From Agrobacterium pusense (GTDB taxonomy: Bacteria > Pseudomonadota > Alphaproteobacteria > Rhizobiales > Rhizobiaceae): 64,000 nucleotides of DNA. Each line of letters opens with the position of its first letter. Positions within the stretch are counted from its first letter, which is position 1. The DNA lies in assembly GCF_900102105.1 (NCBI RefSeq), contig NZ_FNBB01000015.1, positions 1 through 64,000 of the forward strand. Direction: 5' to 3'. Shown piece after piece: positions 1 to 8,894 of this stretch. The translations under genes were made by a program, and so were the position numbers. The notes below the pieces were generated by a model that saw only the letters and a program-made list of their open reading frames with translations, did not search any database and was not told where the DNA came from.

Positions 1-83
1 GACCAGACGCGGCCGACGAGCAAAGCGTTTTCATAATCCTCAGGCAAAATTGCGGTAGCGTCGATCGACCTTACGCCGGCCAT
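1..83 (-). CDS. Fumarylacetoacetate hydrolase family protein (N-terminal fragment)
   Basis: Only the first 27 codons are in the window; the gene continues past the left edge. The start ATG at 83 has a good ribosome binding site (GGGAGG, 7 bases upstream). The visible peptide contains ILPEDYENALLVGRVW, which resembles the N terminus of FAA-hydrolase-like enzymes that act on 2-oxo acid or hydratase substrates. It follows the GntR gene on the same strand at a distance of 71 bases, so the regulator may control it. The assignment rests on this short motif and is tentative. Confidence 0.5.
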   Translation of the reverse strand, partial: MAGVRSIDATAILPEDYENALLVGRVW

Positions 84-154
84 GTATATCCTCCCACTAT
101 CTATGCGTTCGCTAGCATACGACTGGATGTCAGACAACCCGACCTATGTGAAAT

Positions 155-895
155 TCAAACATTTTTATTTGCCCGCAATGGCATGCCGAAGAGTGCGTCC
201 TCACCAAGTCCTAATCGGCTGGCCGAATTAACGATGTGATAGGTCATCCATTTCTCCGCACCATCCTGGTCGCGAGCGGCGATTGCCTCGTAAACAGCGC
301 GGTGTTCGTCGAATGTTGTTGTCGCGATATTTGTGTCGCCTGTGCAGCGAAAGGCGAGGGGAATGATGTCGCCCAGATAGGTTAACAGGGGAGACAACAT
401 ATCGACATAGAATCGGTTTTGCGTTGCCCGTGCGACAGCCAGATGAAATGCGATATCAGAGCCGATGCCCTTCGCAAGCCAGTCGCTGACCCGGCTCATT
501 TCGAAGACATGCTCTCTTAGAATGGAAAGATCGTTGACCTTATGCTCCGTTGCGGCCAATCGAGCAGCTTGCCTTTCAAGAGGCAGCCTCAGTTGGAACA
601 GCCCAGGCAGATCATTCGGATCGGGAACACCACAGATCTCCAGACGAATTTTCGATCGACGAACCGTCGACAATACAAACGCTCCGATACCATGACGGGT
701 CTCGACCAGGCCTTCACTCCGAAGCTTTGCAATTGCTTCACGGATAACGGATCGACTCACGCCGAATGTCCTGGCAAGGCTCAGCTCCGCCGGAAGCTTG
801 CCTCCCGGTTGCAGCTCTCCAGTTTCGATCTTCTTTCCTATCTCATCAGCTACCTTTTGCGGCAAGTGGTGAGTGCGCTCAACGGGTTGAAACAT
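155..895 (-). CDS. GntR-family (FadR subfamily) transcriptional regulator
   Basis: A cytoplasmic DNA-binding repressor or activator that responds to a small carboxylate, as inferred from the family. A winged helix-turn-helix occupies about residues 10-75 (PGGKLPAELSLARTFGVSR, then VIREAIAKLRSEGLVETRHG). An all-helical FCD ligand domain follows, with the metal/ligand histidine pattern FHLAVARAT near 155 and DEHRAVYEAIAARD near 195. I chose the ATG at 895 (AGGGAGG upstream); an alternative start at 928 adds 11 residues. Length of 246 residues is normal for FadR-type proteins. The downstream FAA-hydrolase-like gene on the same strand is a plausible target. The effector is unknown. Confidence 0.88.
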   Translation of the reverse strand: MFQPVERTHHLPQKVADEIGKKIETGELQPGGKLPAELSLARTFGVSRSVIREAIAKLRSEGLVETRHGIGAFVLSTVRRSKIRLEICGVPDPNDLPGLFQLRLPLERQAARLAATEHKVNDLSILREHVFEMSRVSDWLAKGIGSDIAFHLAVARATQNRFYVDMLSPLLTYLGDIIPLAFRCTGDTNIATTTFDEHRAVYEAIAARDQDGAEKWMTYHIVNSASRLGLGEDALFGMPLRANKNV

Positions 896-1133
896 GTCTG
901 GATTGTCCTCCCTTTCGGCACGACGCAAGTCGCTGTGCGTCTTTTGCCGAGTTTTGTGGCGAAAACAATGGTCCGGGGCATTTTATTCGTTCCCGATTTG
1001 CTCGTCTGGCTCGCTTCTGTCCCGGCAGGCGTGACTGCAACTCTAGCTCAACGTGTCTCGCGCAAATGGTAGAGGGCTTGAGAGGCCAGCCCGCCAATCC
1101 GGCGAAGTGGCCCCAAGAGGTGTCCGGAATACA

Positions 1134-2348
1134 TCACGAGGTGGAGACAGTCTCGCCGGAAGCCTTCGACGTCCGGCGACTTGATGCGCCCAGCACAATG
1201 GCGCCCAAGACACCTGCAACGACCGATCCCATCAAAATTCCCACCTTAACATGATTCTGAACTTCCGGGTCGTCGAAGGCGAGCAAGCCAATAAAGAGGG
1301 ACATGGTAAAGCCGATCCCGCATAAGAGGGCAGTGCCGGTCACCTGACCCCAGCTTGCCTGCGCGGGAAGTTGTGCAAGCCGAAGCTTTACCAGCAAGGT
1401 GACGACGCCAAGTACGCCAGCGAGCTTGCCGAAAACGAGGCCGCCAGCAACGCCCATTGTTAACGGCTCGCTGAAGACAGAGACGCTGAGACCGGAAAGT
1501 GACACGCCAGCGTTGGCGAAGCCGAAGATTGGCACAATGATGAAAGCAACCGGCTTGTGAAGCGCATGTTCAAGGCGATGGAGGGGGGACTCGGCTGGCG
1601 TTGCCTCCGGGGTGCCGGGGGTAAGCTTCAACGGGATCGTCAGTGCGAGCATGACACCAGCAAGTGTGGCATGAACACCTGACGCAAAGACTAGCACCCA
1701 AAGGACAGCACCGAGTGTGAGATAAGGCCACAGCACCTTTACCTTCATCCTGTTGAAGATGAAGAGGTTGCCCCAAACAAGTGCAGCGCCAATAAGAGCG
1801 GTGAGGTTCAGGTCTGCCGTGTAAAACAGAGCGATGACGATAACAGCGCCGAGGTCATCAATTATAGCAAGCGCCGCGAGAAAAATCTTGAGCGACGTCG
1901 GAACTCGTGATCCGAACAATGAGATGACTCCCAGCGCGAACGCGATGTCGGTTGCCGTGGGGATCGCCCATCCCTGTAGTGCTGTGGGATTGCCGCGGTT
2001 CAGAAGAACGTAGAAGATGGCCGGAAACAGCATGCCGCCTGCTGCTGCAGCTCCTGGCAAAACCCTCCGAATCCAGGTGGAGAGCTGCCCATCAAGCATT
2101 TCGCGCTTGATTTCAAGCCCGACCATCAGGAAGAAGACTGCCATCAGAGCGTCGTTGATCCAGTGTTGAAGGCTCAACGGTCCCAGATAGACATGAAGGA
2201 CATGAAAGTAGCTTTCCGCCACAGGTGAGTTGGCTGTAATGATCGCGAGTAAAGCGACGGCCATGAGGACGAGGCCGCCCGAGGCTTCATTGTCAAGAAA
2301 CTTGCGAAGTGTGGAATTGATGCGACCTGGATTTGATGTCGAAGACAC
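1134..2348 (-). CDS. nhaA: Na+/H+ antiporter NhaA
   Basis: Inner-membrane antiporter that expels sodium in exchange for protons. The sequence shows the family hallmarks: GLEIKREMLDGQL near the N terminus, TDIAFALG, and LAIIDDLGAV with the two aspartates that bind Na+/H+ in E. coli NhaA. About 12 hydrophobic segments follow. The frame stays open to 2558, but the extra 70 residues are polar and unlike the family. I place the start at the GTG at 2348 (AGGGAG nine bases upstream), giving 404 residues, the usual length. It is divergent from trkH, so sodium export and potassium uptake are paired here. Confidence 0.92.
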   Translation of the reverse strand: MSSTSNPGRINSTLRKFLDNEASGGLVLMAVALLAIITANSPVAESYFHVLHVYLGPLSLQHWINDALMAVFFLMVGLEIKREMLDGQLSTWIRRVLPGAAAAGGMLFPAIFYVLLNRGNPTALQGWAIPTATDIAFALGVISLFGSRVPTSLKIFLAALAIIDDLGAVIVIALFYTADLNLTALIGAALVWGNLFIFNRMKVKVLWPYLTLGAVLWVLVFASGVHATLAGVMLALTIPLKLTPGTPEATPAESPLHRLEHALHKPVAFIIVPIFGFANAGVSLSGLSVSVFSEPLTMGVAGGLVFGKLAGVLGVVTLLVKLRLAQLPAQASWGQVTGTALLCGIGFTMSLFIGLLAFDDPEVQNHVKVGILMGSVVAGVLGAIVLGASSRRTSKASGETVSTS

Positions 2349-2560
2349 AGGTTCACGCTCCCTTGCTTGGAAGTTGATCTCAGTCTCCGTGGATTTCGGG
2401 GAACCCGCAGCGCACGCAGCACGCGCTGTTCGAATATAAATATCCGAAGCTGTAGACGGTTTCCACAAAAACCGGAAATTTTTCGCTGAGTGGACCGCCA
2501 AGACTTTACGATTGAGCCAAACACCGCATTCTAGACGTAGCAAAGCTATGGGAGACACAG

Positions 2561-4015
2561 TTGACCGCCGCCAACCTCCGTTCCGCGATCCACATTGCCT
2601 CCTTGTTCGGCATCTACCTCAGCGTCGCGATGATGGTGCCTGCGCTTGCTGATTTCTACGTTTCGAACCCGGACGCAATTGTTTTCACCCGAGTGAGTGT
2701 TCTATGCACGGCCCTGTTTGCCGGAACAGCCATGGCAACCCGGGAGGGCACACCGCAACTTAATCGACGCATGGGGGTGCTGCTCGTCAATCTGCTCTGG
2801 ATTGTTTTCTGCGTTCTTGGCGCCTTACCGCTCTGGCTCAGTGGAGAAGGCCTCACCTTTTTCAAAGCACTTTTTGAATCCGTTTCCGCGGTGACGACAA
2901 CCGGATCAACGGTGATGACCCATCTTGATCATGCCCCGCCTGGAGTTCTTCTTTGGCGTTCGATGCTGCAATGGTTCGGCGGAATCGGGATCGTCGCATT
3001 AGGTCTCTTTGTGATGCCTTTTTTGCGCCTTGGGGGGATGTCATTTTTCCGGCTGGAATCTTCGGACAAGGGCGACAAGGTTTTCGCGCGTATCGCGAGT
3101 TTCCTTCGCGCTTTCGTGGCGATCTATGTCACAATCACACTCGTATGCGCTTCGGCTTATCATGTGCTCGGAATGGATCAGTTTGATGCGCTGAACCATG
3201 CGATGACCACAGTCGCTACGGGTGGTTTTTCCACCCACGATGCTTCCTTTGCCTATTTTGACAGCGTGCCATTGCTGTGGGCCGGTACGTTCTTCATGTC
3301 TTTGTGCAGCCTGCCTTTTTCGATCCTCATTCTGTTCGCTGTAAAACGCTCCTCTGCCCCATTGAGAGACCCGCAGATCATCACGTTTCTCGGTTACCTC
3401 ATCCTTTCGGCTCTGGCACTGGGCGTGTACCACCATCTGCATAACAACGTCGCAATAGGGACATCGCTGGCCCACTCGTTTTTTAATTTGGCCTCGATCT
3501 TGTCGACATCCGGATTCGCCAGCCAGGACTATACGGCGTGGGGACCTCTCGCGGTGTCGCTGGCCTTTGTCGCTACATTTGTTGGCGGTTGCTCAGGGTC
3601 GACAGCGGGCGGCATCAAGGCATATCGTTTTGTCATCATGTACAGGTCGCTGCGACCAGCAATTATGAAGGTTATCTATCCAGACAGCGTCACCACCATT
3701 CGATATGGAGGAACTGTTGTGGACGCGGACATGCAGAAGGCGATCTTTCTTTTCTTTTCTGTCTTCGTTTCGTTCTGGGCGATGGGAACGGTCGTCCTGA
3801 GCGCGCTCGGATATGACTTCCAGACAGCAGCTTCATCCGTTTTAACCGCGTTGTCGAACGTCGGACCCGGGATCGGTTCAATGGTCGGCCCCGCCGGCAA
3901 CTTCGCGGAAATGTCGAACCCCGCTCTGCTTCTCCTCTCTATGCTGATGCTGATGGGTCGTCTGGAGATCGTCACCGTCCTTATTATTCTCTCGCCGCTT
4001 TTCTGGCGCAACTAG
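2561..4015 (+). CDS. trkH: TrkH-family potassium uptake membrane subunit
   Basis: Potassium translocating subunit of a Trk/Ktr-type system in the inner membrane. Four P-loop signatures are visible in order: SAVTTTGSTV near 110, ATGGFSTHD near 215, LSTSGFAS near 320 and LSNVGPGIG near 435. The FVGGCSGSTAGGIKAYR motif lies between loops 3 and 4. Length of 484 residues is typical. The start is TTG at 2561, preceded by GGAG; an ATG at 2548 is in another frame. No trkA gene is adjacent, so the NAD-binding regulatory subunit must be elsewhere. It is divergent from nhaA and convergent with the potassium channel gene. Confidence 0.9.
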   Translation: MTAANLRSAIHIASLFGIYLSVAMMVPALADFYVSNPDAIVFTRVSVLCTALFAGTAMATREGTPQLNRRMGVLLVNLLWIVFCVLGALPLWLSGEGLTFFKALFESVSAVTTTGSTVMTHLDHAPPGVLLWRSMLQWFGGIGIVALGLFVMPFLRLGGMSFFRLESSDKGDKVFARIASFLRAFVAIYVTITLVCASAYHVLGMDQFDALNHAMTTVATGGFSTHDASFAYFDSVPLLWAGTFFMSLCSLPFSILILFAVKRSSAPLRDPQIITFLGYLILSALALGVYHHLHNNVAIGTSLAHSFFNLASILSTSGFASQDYTAWGPLAVSLAFVATFVGGCSGSTAGGIKAYRFVIMYRSLRPAIMKVIYPDSVTTIRYGGTVVDADMQKAIFLFFSVFVSFWAMGTVVLSALGYDFQTAASSVLTALSNVGPGIGSMVGPAGNFAEMSNPALLLLSMLMLMGRLEIVTVLIILSPLFWRN

Positions 4016-4020
4016 CGCAA

Positions 4021-4824
4021 TCAATCGTTATCGTTCGGAATATTCAGCAACTGCCCGCAGGCTTTGCAGTGGACCGCGTCAATCTCATGCCTTTGGAGGC
4101 CACATGTCTCGCATGGATACAGGACCTTGTAGGGACGCACGATAGATTGCGCGAGCCGAACGAAAAGCGAGATTCCGACGATCATCGTGACAACGGAGGT
4201 GAGTTTTCCGAGGGGGCCCGGAAGAGTGATGTCACCGAACCCGGTCGTCGTCATTGTGGCAACTGTGAAGTAAAGGGCGTCGACGAACCCGATGAGTCCG
4301 CCCTGATGGTAGAAGAACGTCGTGTAAACAAACCCCGTCACCATGAAAAGGAAGACGAGGAAGTTCAACGATGCGCGCGCCACGTCCTTAAAGTGATGAC
4401 AGCCCAGCCGTTTCAGAACAATAACAAAAAGCGGGCTCGCTCCCACTGCCCATAATCGCATCGCTCTCAGAAAAGCGAAATTGAAAAGTGCATCAGGAAA
4501 CAGCAGCGTCGCGAGGATGACAAGATCGATCCATGTCATCGGGCGCCTCAGCAACGTCGTAACGGAACCGGTAGCGAATGCACGCGCAAACAGCTCCGCC
4601 AAGATCCAGACGGCGATGATGTAGTCGATGATCAGATAGGACGGTCCGGTTCGCAAAAACGGCCCGAAGATGAAGAATGCAATGATACTGACGTCGATCA
4701 CCGCGAGCGCGGCCTGCCAGGCAAGTGCCCACTGATCGCGCCCGCGTTCGATACGACGTAGTTTCATACGCAAGATCTCGAGGCGAGACGGCACGGATCT
4801 TCTGGTTCTTGTCGATGGTCTCAT
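4021..4824 (-). CDS. Voltage-gated-type potassium channel with C-terminal zinc ribbon
   Basis: Predicted potassium channel. Hydrophobic segments at about 40-200 resemble an S1-S4 sensor; a pore follows, with the selectivity filter TTTGFGD inside TVATMTTTGFGDITLPG. The C terminus has CETC and CKACGQLL pairs, which look like a zinc ribbon. This tail is an unusual addition. The frame remains open upstream to 5160, but those 112 residues are polar and resemble no channel, so I start at the ATG at 4824; ATG 4767 is another possibility. Its position beside nhaA and trkH suggests a role in cation balance. Confidence 0.72.
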   Translation of the reverse strand: MRPSTRTRRSVPSRLEILRMKLRRIERGRDQWALAWQAALAVIDVSIIAFFIFGPFLRTGPSYLIIDYIIAVWILAELFARAFATGSVTTLLRRPMTWIDLVILATLLFPDALFNFAFLRAMRLWAVGASPLFVIVLKRLGCHHFKDVARASLNFLVFLFMVTGFVYTTFFYHQGGLIGFVDALYFTVATMTTTGFGDITLPGPLGKLTSVVTMIVGISLFVRLAQSIVRPYKVLYPCETCGLQRHEIDAVHCKACGQLLNIPNDND

Positions 4825-5182
4825 TCGTAAGCGATAGGCGCGAGTGAGGTTCGGGTCAACAACGAGGGCGATTCCCAGAGCGTTAAACCTCGAAGAGGGC
4901 CTTTGTGTTGGTGTAGGGTGATCACGGACGTCCAGGCGGCCTCGCCGATCATGGCCGCTTGGTAATGCACAACATGCGGCTTGTTTCTGGTTCTGCATGG
5001 ATCGTAGCGGAGATCGATCCTGCAAAAATGCAGACGGCGCGCCGCGCTGCAGCGACAACGCGAGTGCCCGCGCATCCGCCTGGTTCGGTGCATCGAAGAA
5101 GTCGATAATCATCGACGCTTCCGGAGCTGCGCCACGCCCACGACCGGCGCAGAAGCGCACGCGGCCCTCGTCAATTTGGAGG
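4825..5182. other. Region without a convincing gene
   Basis: The minus strand is open here and continues into the channel gene, but the translation has no recognisable domain and no good ribosome binding site. I read it as non-coding or decayed DNA between the channel gene and the vapBC remnant. Confidence 0.4.
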
Positions 5183-5251
5183 CTAGGAATTCGTCCGATC
5201 GGCGGCCATCAATGTTATGACCGCAGTCGTGTCGAGAAGATGCGAGATCAC
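5183..5251 (-). pseudogene. Truncated VapC-like PIN toxin remnant
   Basis: Directly after the antitoxin gene a GTG at 5251 overlaps its stop codon (GTGA). It opens 22 codons reading ISHLLDTTAVITLM before a TAG at 5183. The opening matches the start of VapC PIN ribonucleases (usually LLDTNAVI), but the rest of the domain is missing and the conserved Asn is Thr. It is a non-functional toxin stub. Confidence 0.55.
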
Positions 5252-5502
5252 GGAAACATCGTATTCTCCAGCCGGTCCTGTGGATCTGGCTGGTCGCGCA
5301 CGTCTTTCATAAAATCGTCGCTCACGCCGCGCGCCATCGCTGCTTTCAGAGAGTTCCAGGCCTCGGCACGCTCAATATGGGACGCAAGATCGGTGAATCG
5401 CCCGCTTGCGTAAGTCCACACGATGGGCGTCGAACACAATTCTTTCGGCAGGCGAACCGGCTGAGAGGTACCGGACTGAAATACGCGGGTGACATGGGGC
5501 AT
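5248..5502 (-). CDS. vapB: VapB-like antitoxin, probably degenerate
   Basis: The N terminus MPHVTRVFQSGTSQPVRLPK matches the AbrB-fold DNA-binding end of VapB antitoxins, and the C terminus (RDQPDPQDRLENTMF) resembles the toxin-binding tail. The middle (about residues 23-42) does not look like the family and may be out of frame. The start ATG at 5502 has GGAG six bases upstream; the ATG at 5514 is in frame but lacks this spacing. The partner toxin is truncated directly downstream, so the pair is likely decaying. Confidence 0.58.
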   Translation of the reverse strand: MPHVTRVFQSGTSQPVRLPKELCSTPIVWTYASGRFTDLASHIERAEAWNSLKAAMARGVSDDFMKDVRDQPDPQDRLENTMFP

Positions 5503-5639
5503 GGTTCGCTCCATTCAGTTTTACCGCTTTTATAAAAATCATATGTCCCGCGACTTAAACTAGCAACCTCCCTGTAACCGACAGAGCGTAAGAAACGCGC
5601 AAGAGCAGGCTGCCGCAATGAGCGAGGCCAAGGCTCGCC

Positions 5640-6347
5640 CTAGACTTGACTGGTATCGCCGTCCGCCAGTTGAGCAAGGCCCGGCAGATCGCATACGAGA
5701 AGCTTCTGCCGGCCGCCCTGAACGAGGCCCTTGCTCTCCCAACTGGACAGGATGCGAGAAACGGTGTGGAGCGTGGTGCCGGTCATTTCCGCTATATCCT
5801 GCCGCGAGATCGGGAAGTCGATTCGAATACCGTCCACCTCCTTGCGCCCTGCCTGTTGCGAAAGGCGCAGTACGGCGTGCGCCACCCGACGCTCTACCTC
5901 CTGCGTCGACATTTCGCGGATGCGCGTATGGGCTTCCTCAAGACGTTGGCCAATGGTCTGCATGGCGGAGACGGCAAGGTGCGGGTTCTGCTCGACGAAG
6001 TGCGGCCAGAGGTCCGTCTGCCAGGAAAGGATCACGCTTTCGGCGGCCGTGGTCGCGGTACCGGGATAATCGGACCGCTGCAGCGCCCGGGCGAAACCGA
6101 AGAGATCACCGGGATGCACCACACGCACGATGATTTGCTGGCCATCGTGCGTGACCTGCGTCACCTTCAGGCGGCCATGAATGAGCAGGAAGAAATGCTT
6201 GGCTGGCTGGCCCTGCTCAAAGATGGCTTCGCCCGGCGGCACCAGCCGAGATGTGGCGTGCGTCAGCAGTCCGTCCAGCTCATCGTCGGCCATCCTGGCA
6301 AACAAGGCCAGCGACCGGATGACGCTTCGGTCAATCTTCACTTGCAC
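5640..6347 (-). CDS. nnrR: Crp/Fnr-family regulator, NnrR type
   Basis: Predicted NO-responsive activator of nitrite and NO reductase genes. A cyclic-nucleotide-binding-like beta-roll spans about residues 20-135, and a winged HTH about 150-225 (DFPISRQDIAEMTGTTLHT then VSRILSSWESKG). The N-terminal cysteine cluster that holds the Fe-S centre of Fnr is absent; the only Cys is near the C terminus. This fits the NnrR/DNR branch, which senses NO. In the recognition helix the Fnr Glu position is His, with Ser-Arg retained. It lies downstream of nirV on the same strand. An Fnr-type box 106 bases upstream suggests oxygen control by a separate FnrN/FixK protein. Confidence 0.82.
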   Translation of the reverse strand: MQVKIDRSVIRSLALFARMADDELDGLLTHATSRLVPPGEAIFEQGQPAKHFFLLIHGRLKVTQVTHDGQQIIVRVVHPGDLFGFARALQRSDYPGTATTAAESVILSWQTDLWPHFVEQNPHLAVSAMQTIGQRLEEAHTRIREMSTQEVERRVAHAVLRLSQQAGRKEVDGIRIDFPISRQDIAEMTGTTLHTVSRILSSWESKGLVQGGRQKLLVCDLPGLAQLADGDTSQV

Positions 6348-6452
6348 CCTCTCCGGTTAACTGGCACCGCGCGCTCCCTGCCAAGAGAAACATGATGCGA
6401 GCGTTCTGTATTCTCAACGACACAGCTCTACCCATCGGGCGAAGAAGAACAA

Positions 6453-6466
6453 ATGATATAAATCAA
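6453..6466 (-). promoter_or_regulatory. Fnr/FixK-type box upstream of nnrR
   Basis: Read on the minus strand the site is TTGAT-TTAT-ATCAT, one mismatch from the TTGAT-N4-ATCAA anaerobox. It sits in the nnrR-nirV intergenic space, 106 bases before the nnrR start codon. In Agrobacterium an FnrN-to-NnrR cascade is established; this site would be its DNA target here. Confidence 0.6.
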
Positions 6467-6489
6467 CTGGATGTTTTAAGTGACGACTA

Positions 6490-7404
6490 TCACGTAGCCC
6501 GACCGGCTGCCCGGAGCTTTTCGACGAGCGGAGCATACCAGCGCGTATCCTTCACCAGCCGGAAGCCGAGATTGTCAGGCGGTACTCCGACAGCGCAGCC
6601 TCCGCTCTTCGGGTTTTTGACGAAGGCGCTCATAGCCGCCCGATGTTTTCCCGACGCGACCGGGATACCGCAGGAGGCAACGCTATCGATCGCCTCACCA
6701 TCCTTGCCGAGCGTCACGCGGTGGCTGCAGCTCGATGTCCATTCCCAGACGTTGCCCCCGAAATCGGCAAGGCCATATTCGTTTTCGCCAAAGCTGCCAT
6801 AGGATTGCGGAACCGGGTTGTCCGAGGCTTTACGGCTGGTCTGCCGCTCGTAATCGGCCAGCCAACGCAAGGCCGGGTTTTCGCTGTCCGCGCCGACACC
6901 CAGCGTCTCATCCGGAAAATGCGACCCGGCGGCGAAAGCCAGTTCAGCGTCGCTCGGCAGGCGCCAGACCTCGCCTGTCCGCTCACTCAGCCACGTCGCA
7001 TAAGCGCGGGCGTCATCCTGGCTGATTCCGGTTGCCGGTATCTCGCCGCCGACCGGAGCGGTAAAGCCGGGTTCCGGCTGCTGACAGCCGCCTTCCGCTA
7101 CGCAGCGCGCATAATCGCCGCTCGATACCTGATATTTCATGATCGTCAGATTTTGCCGCATCACTACGTCGACCATCGGGCCATCGACGGCATAGCCATT
7201 GCGGAAATATTCGCCCTCCGCCCGGTATGTGAAATGCCCGGCGGGCACTGTGACGACCTGTGGAGCCATCATGGTCGCGCGGTCATCAATGCCGCTGCGG
7301 ATGATCCCGGATTGGAAACCGATGGCCGTTGCCAGCAGCGTTGCAATCGAGAGCGGGAGAAGAAGCGAGACGGCTTTTGGGAAGTGGCTGTTGCCAGAAA
7401 TGCC
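6490..7404 (-). CDS. nirV: NirV, formylglycine-generating-enzyme-like protein of nitrite reductase cluster
   Basis: Member of the SUMF1/FGE-sulfatase fold found beside nirK in many denitrifiers; its biochemical role is not established. A hydrophobic segment (SLLLPLSIATLLATAIGF) near residues 15-35 suggests membrane anchoring or export. The FGE-sulfatase domain follows, with WLSERTGEVWRLPSDAELA, GNVWEWTSSC and the terminal LGFRLVKD motif. The start ATG at 7404 is preferred; an upstream TTG at 7437 is in frame. It lies 111 bases after nirK on the same strand and is probably co-transcribed with it. Confidence 0.9.
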   Translation of the reverse strand, partial: GISGNSHFPKAVSLLLPLSIATLLATAIGFQSGIIRSGIDDRATMMAPQVVTVPAGHFTYRAEGEYFRNGYAVDGPMVDVVMRQNLTIMKYQVSSGDYARCVAEGGCQQPEPGFTAPVGGEIPATGISQDDARAYATWLSERTGEVWRLPSDAELAFAAGSHFPDETLGVGADSENPALRWLADYERQTSRKASDNPVPQSYGSFGENEYGLADFGGNVWEWTSSCSHRVTLGKDGEAIDSVASCGIPVASGKHRAAMSAFVKNPKSGGCAVGVPPDNLGFRLVKDTRWYAPLVEKLRAAGRAT

Positions 7405-7515
7405 CATGGGAACCTGCCTGCGTCGAGAAGACGCCAAAGTCGGGCCTGCGTTCAGGCGCGGAGAGCAGAACCTTAAGCGCGCCCGCGGCTGTCGACGGGC
7501 GCGCTTCCGCTTGTG

Positions 7516-8658
7516 TCAGATGCTCGACGGGGCGAGCACCGCCTGCATCAAGCTGTTGTTCCACTCGCCTGTCACCTTGAAATGGGCGGCCGCGCCCAGT
7601 TCGAAGGCTTCGATAAGGTTGTGATTGACATAGGCGTAGATGCCGGGCTGCTCGAAGGTATAGAAGGCCGCGCCTGCCGTGCCGCCGGGGATGAACCATG
7701 TTTCCTGGTCGATATCCGGCGGATTGCGGAATTTACCCGTTGCCCAGACATAATCGCCATGGCCGCCGATAAGGTGCGGGCGGGTATCACGGTTCGCCTG
7801 CGAATGCACGATCAGCACTTTTTCACCCACGGCGGCCTGAAGGGCGTGTTCTCCCGTTAGCGCGCCAACCGCACCGTTGAAGACGATGTGACTCGGTGTC
7901 AGCTTGCGCATCACCTCCAGCGTGTCGGCCATGGCGTCGCCGGCGCTTTCATATTTTTTGAAATTGCCGTTCTCGTCGCGCGGGATGTAGAAGTCCTGCT
8001 CGCCGACATAATAGATCTTGTCATAAACGAGCTCCTTGCCGTGGCCGTCCGTCAGGCCCTCACGCGGCAGTACCATGATCGCGCCATTCATGCCCGAGGT
8101 GACGTGCCACGGCACCATGCCGGGAGGTGCGCAGTGATAGACGAAGACGCCGGCCTTGGTGGCCTTGAAGCGCAGGATCGCCTTTTCACCGGGGTTGACG
8201 ATGGTGAGCCCGCCGCCGCCGAGCGCGCCGGTGGCCGAGTGGAAATCGATATTGTGCTGTAGCTCATTGGTATCGGGGTTGATGAGGGTCAGTTCGACAT
8301 AGTCGTCCTGGTGCACCACCATCAGAGGCCCGGGAACCGAACCGTTGAAGGTCATGGCGTGGACCTCGGTGCCCTTGTCGTCGAGGATCATCTTCTGCTC
8401 TTTGATCGTGAGCGTGAACTCGACGATCTTCGGTCCGCCTTCGGCTTTCTGCGTGTGAGCATGCACGAAGGGCGGCTTGACGAGATCAACTTTTACGCGA
8501 GGCAGTACTCCAATATCCGCGTTCGTCAATGGCTTGGCCGCAGCCTTTTTTTCCTCTGCCGCGCTCGCTGTCGATGGCATGATGACCGGAGCTATAGCCC
8601 CTGCAAATGCCGCGCCTGCGAGAATATTACGCCGTGTGATGTGGAAGGTTTCCGTCAT
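7516..8658 (-). CDS. nirK: Copper-containing nitrite reductase NirK
   Basis: Periplasmic enzyme reducing nitrite to nitric oxide. A Tat signal ([17 protein letters not shown]) is followed by two cupredoxin domains. Type 1 copper ligands are H135, C176, H185 and M190. Type 2 ligands are H140, H175 and H346. The catalytic pair is D138 and H257. All are present, so the enzyme should be active. The start ATG at 8658 has AGGAG seven bases upstream; the adjacent ATG at 8661 is too close. Length of 380 residues is standard. It heads a nirK-nirV unit and has its own TTG-N8-CAA box 80 bases upstream. Confidence 0.97.
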   Translation of the reverse strand: MTETFHITRRNILAGAAFAGAIAPVIMPSTASAAEEKKAAAKPLTNADIGVLPRVKVDLVKPPFVHAHTQKAEGGPKIVEFTLTIKEQKMILDDKGTEVHAMTFNGSVPGPLMVVHQDDYVELTLINPDTNELQHNIDFHSATGALGGGGLTIVNPGEKAILRFKATKAGVFVYHCAPPGMVPWHVTSGMNGAIMVLPREGLTDGHGKELVYDKIYYVGEQDFYIPRDENGNFKKYESAGDAMADTLEVMRKLTPSHIVFNGAVGALTGEHALQAAVGEKVLIVHSQANRDTRPHLIGGHGDYVWATGKFRNPPDIDQETWFIPGGTAGAAFYTFEQPGIYAYVNHNLIEAFELGAAAHFKVTGEWNNSLMQAVLAPSSI

Positions 8659-8737
8659 CATATTTCTCCTGTCCCTCTTGGGGCAGAGCATGCTTCGCTC
8701 TGTCCCAGCATTTGTAGTGGAGGGGCGGAAATACAAT

Positions 8738-8751
8738 TTGAGATGGAGCAA
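8738..8751. promoter_or_regulatory. Candidate NnrR box for nirK
   Basis: TTG-AGATGGAG-CAA, matching the TTG-N8-CAA pattern of NnrR/Fnr-type sites. Its centre is about 86 bases before the nirK start codon. The NnrR assignment is inferred from pattern and position. Confidence 0.5.
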
Positions 8752-8823
8752 ACTGCGCGTCGGGCCACCTGCGACATTTTGGCAGGCGGTTACGGCTTCA
8801 TGCGGACGGGTAGCACCGCCTCT

Positions 8824-8837
8824 TTGCCCGTTCGCAA
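8824..8837. promoter_or_regulatory. Candidate NnrR box for nnrS
   Basis: TTG-CCCGTTCG-CAA with longer matching arms: TCTTTG on the left and CAAAGA on the right form a perfect 6-bp dyad. It ends 57 bases before the nnrS start. The same extended arms recur at the norE/nnrU box. Confidence 0.65.
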
Positions 8838-8894
8838 AGAAGCCTGACGGGCTTGGGTCTAGACATATGTCAAGACCAAGCAAGGAGCATTATA

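Noticed and set aside
2349..2558. 70-residue N-terminal extension of NhaA
   Set aside because: Polar and unlike the family; a GTG with a good ribosome binding site at 2348 gives the normal length.
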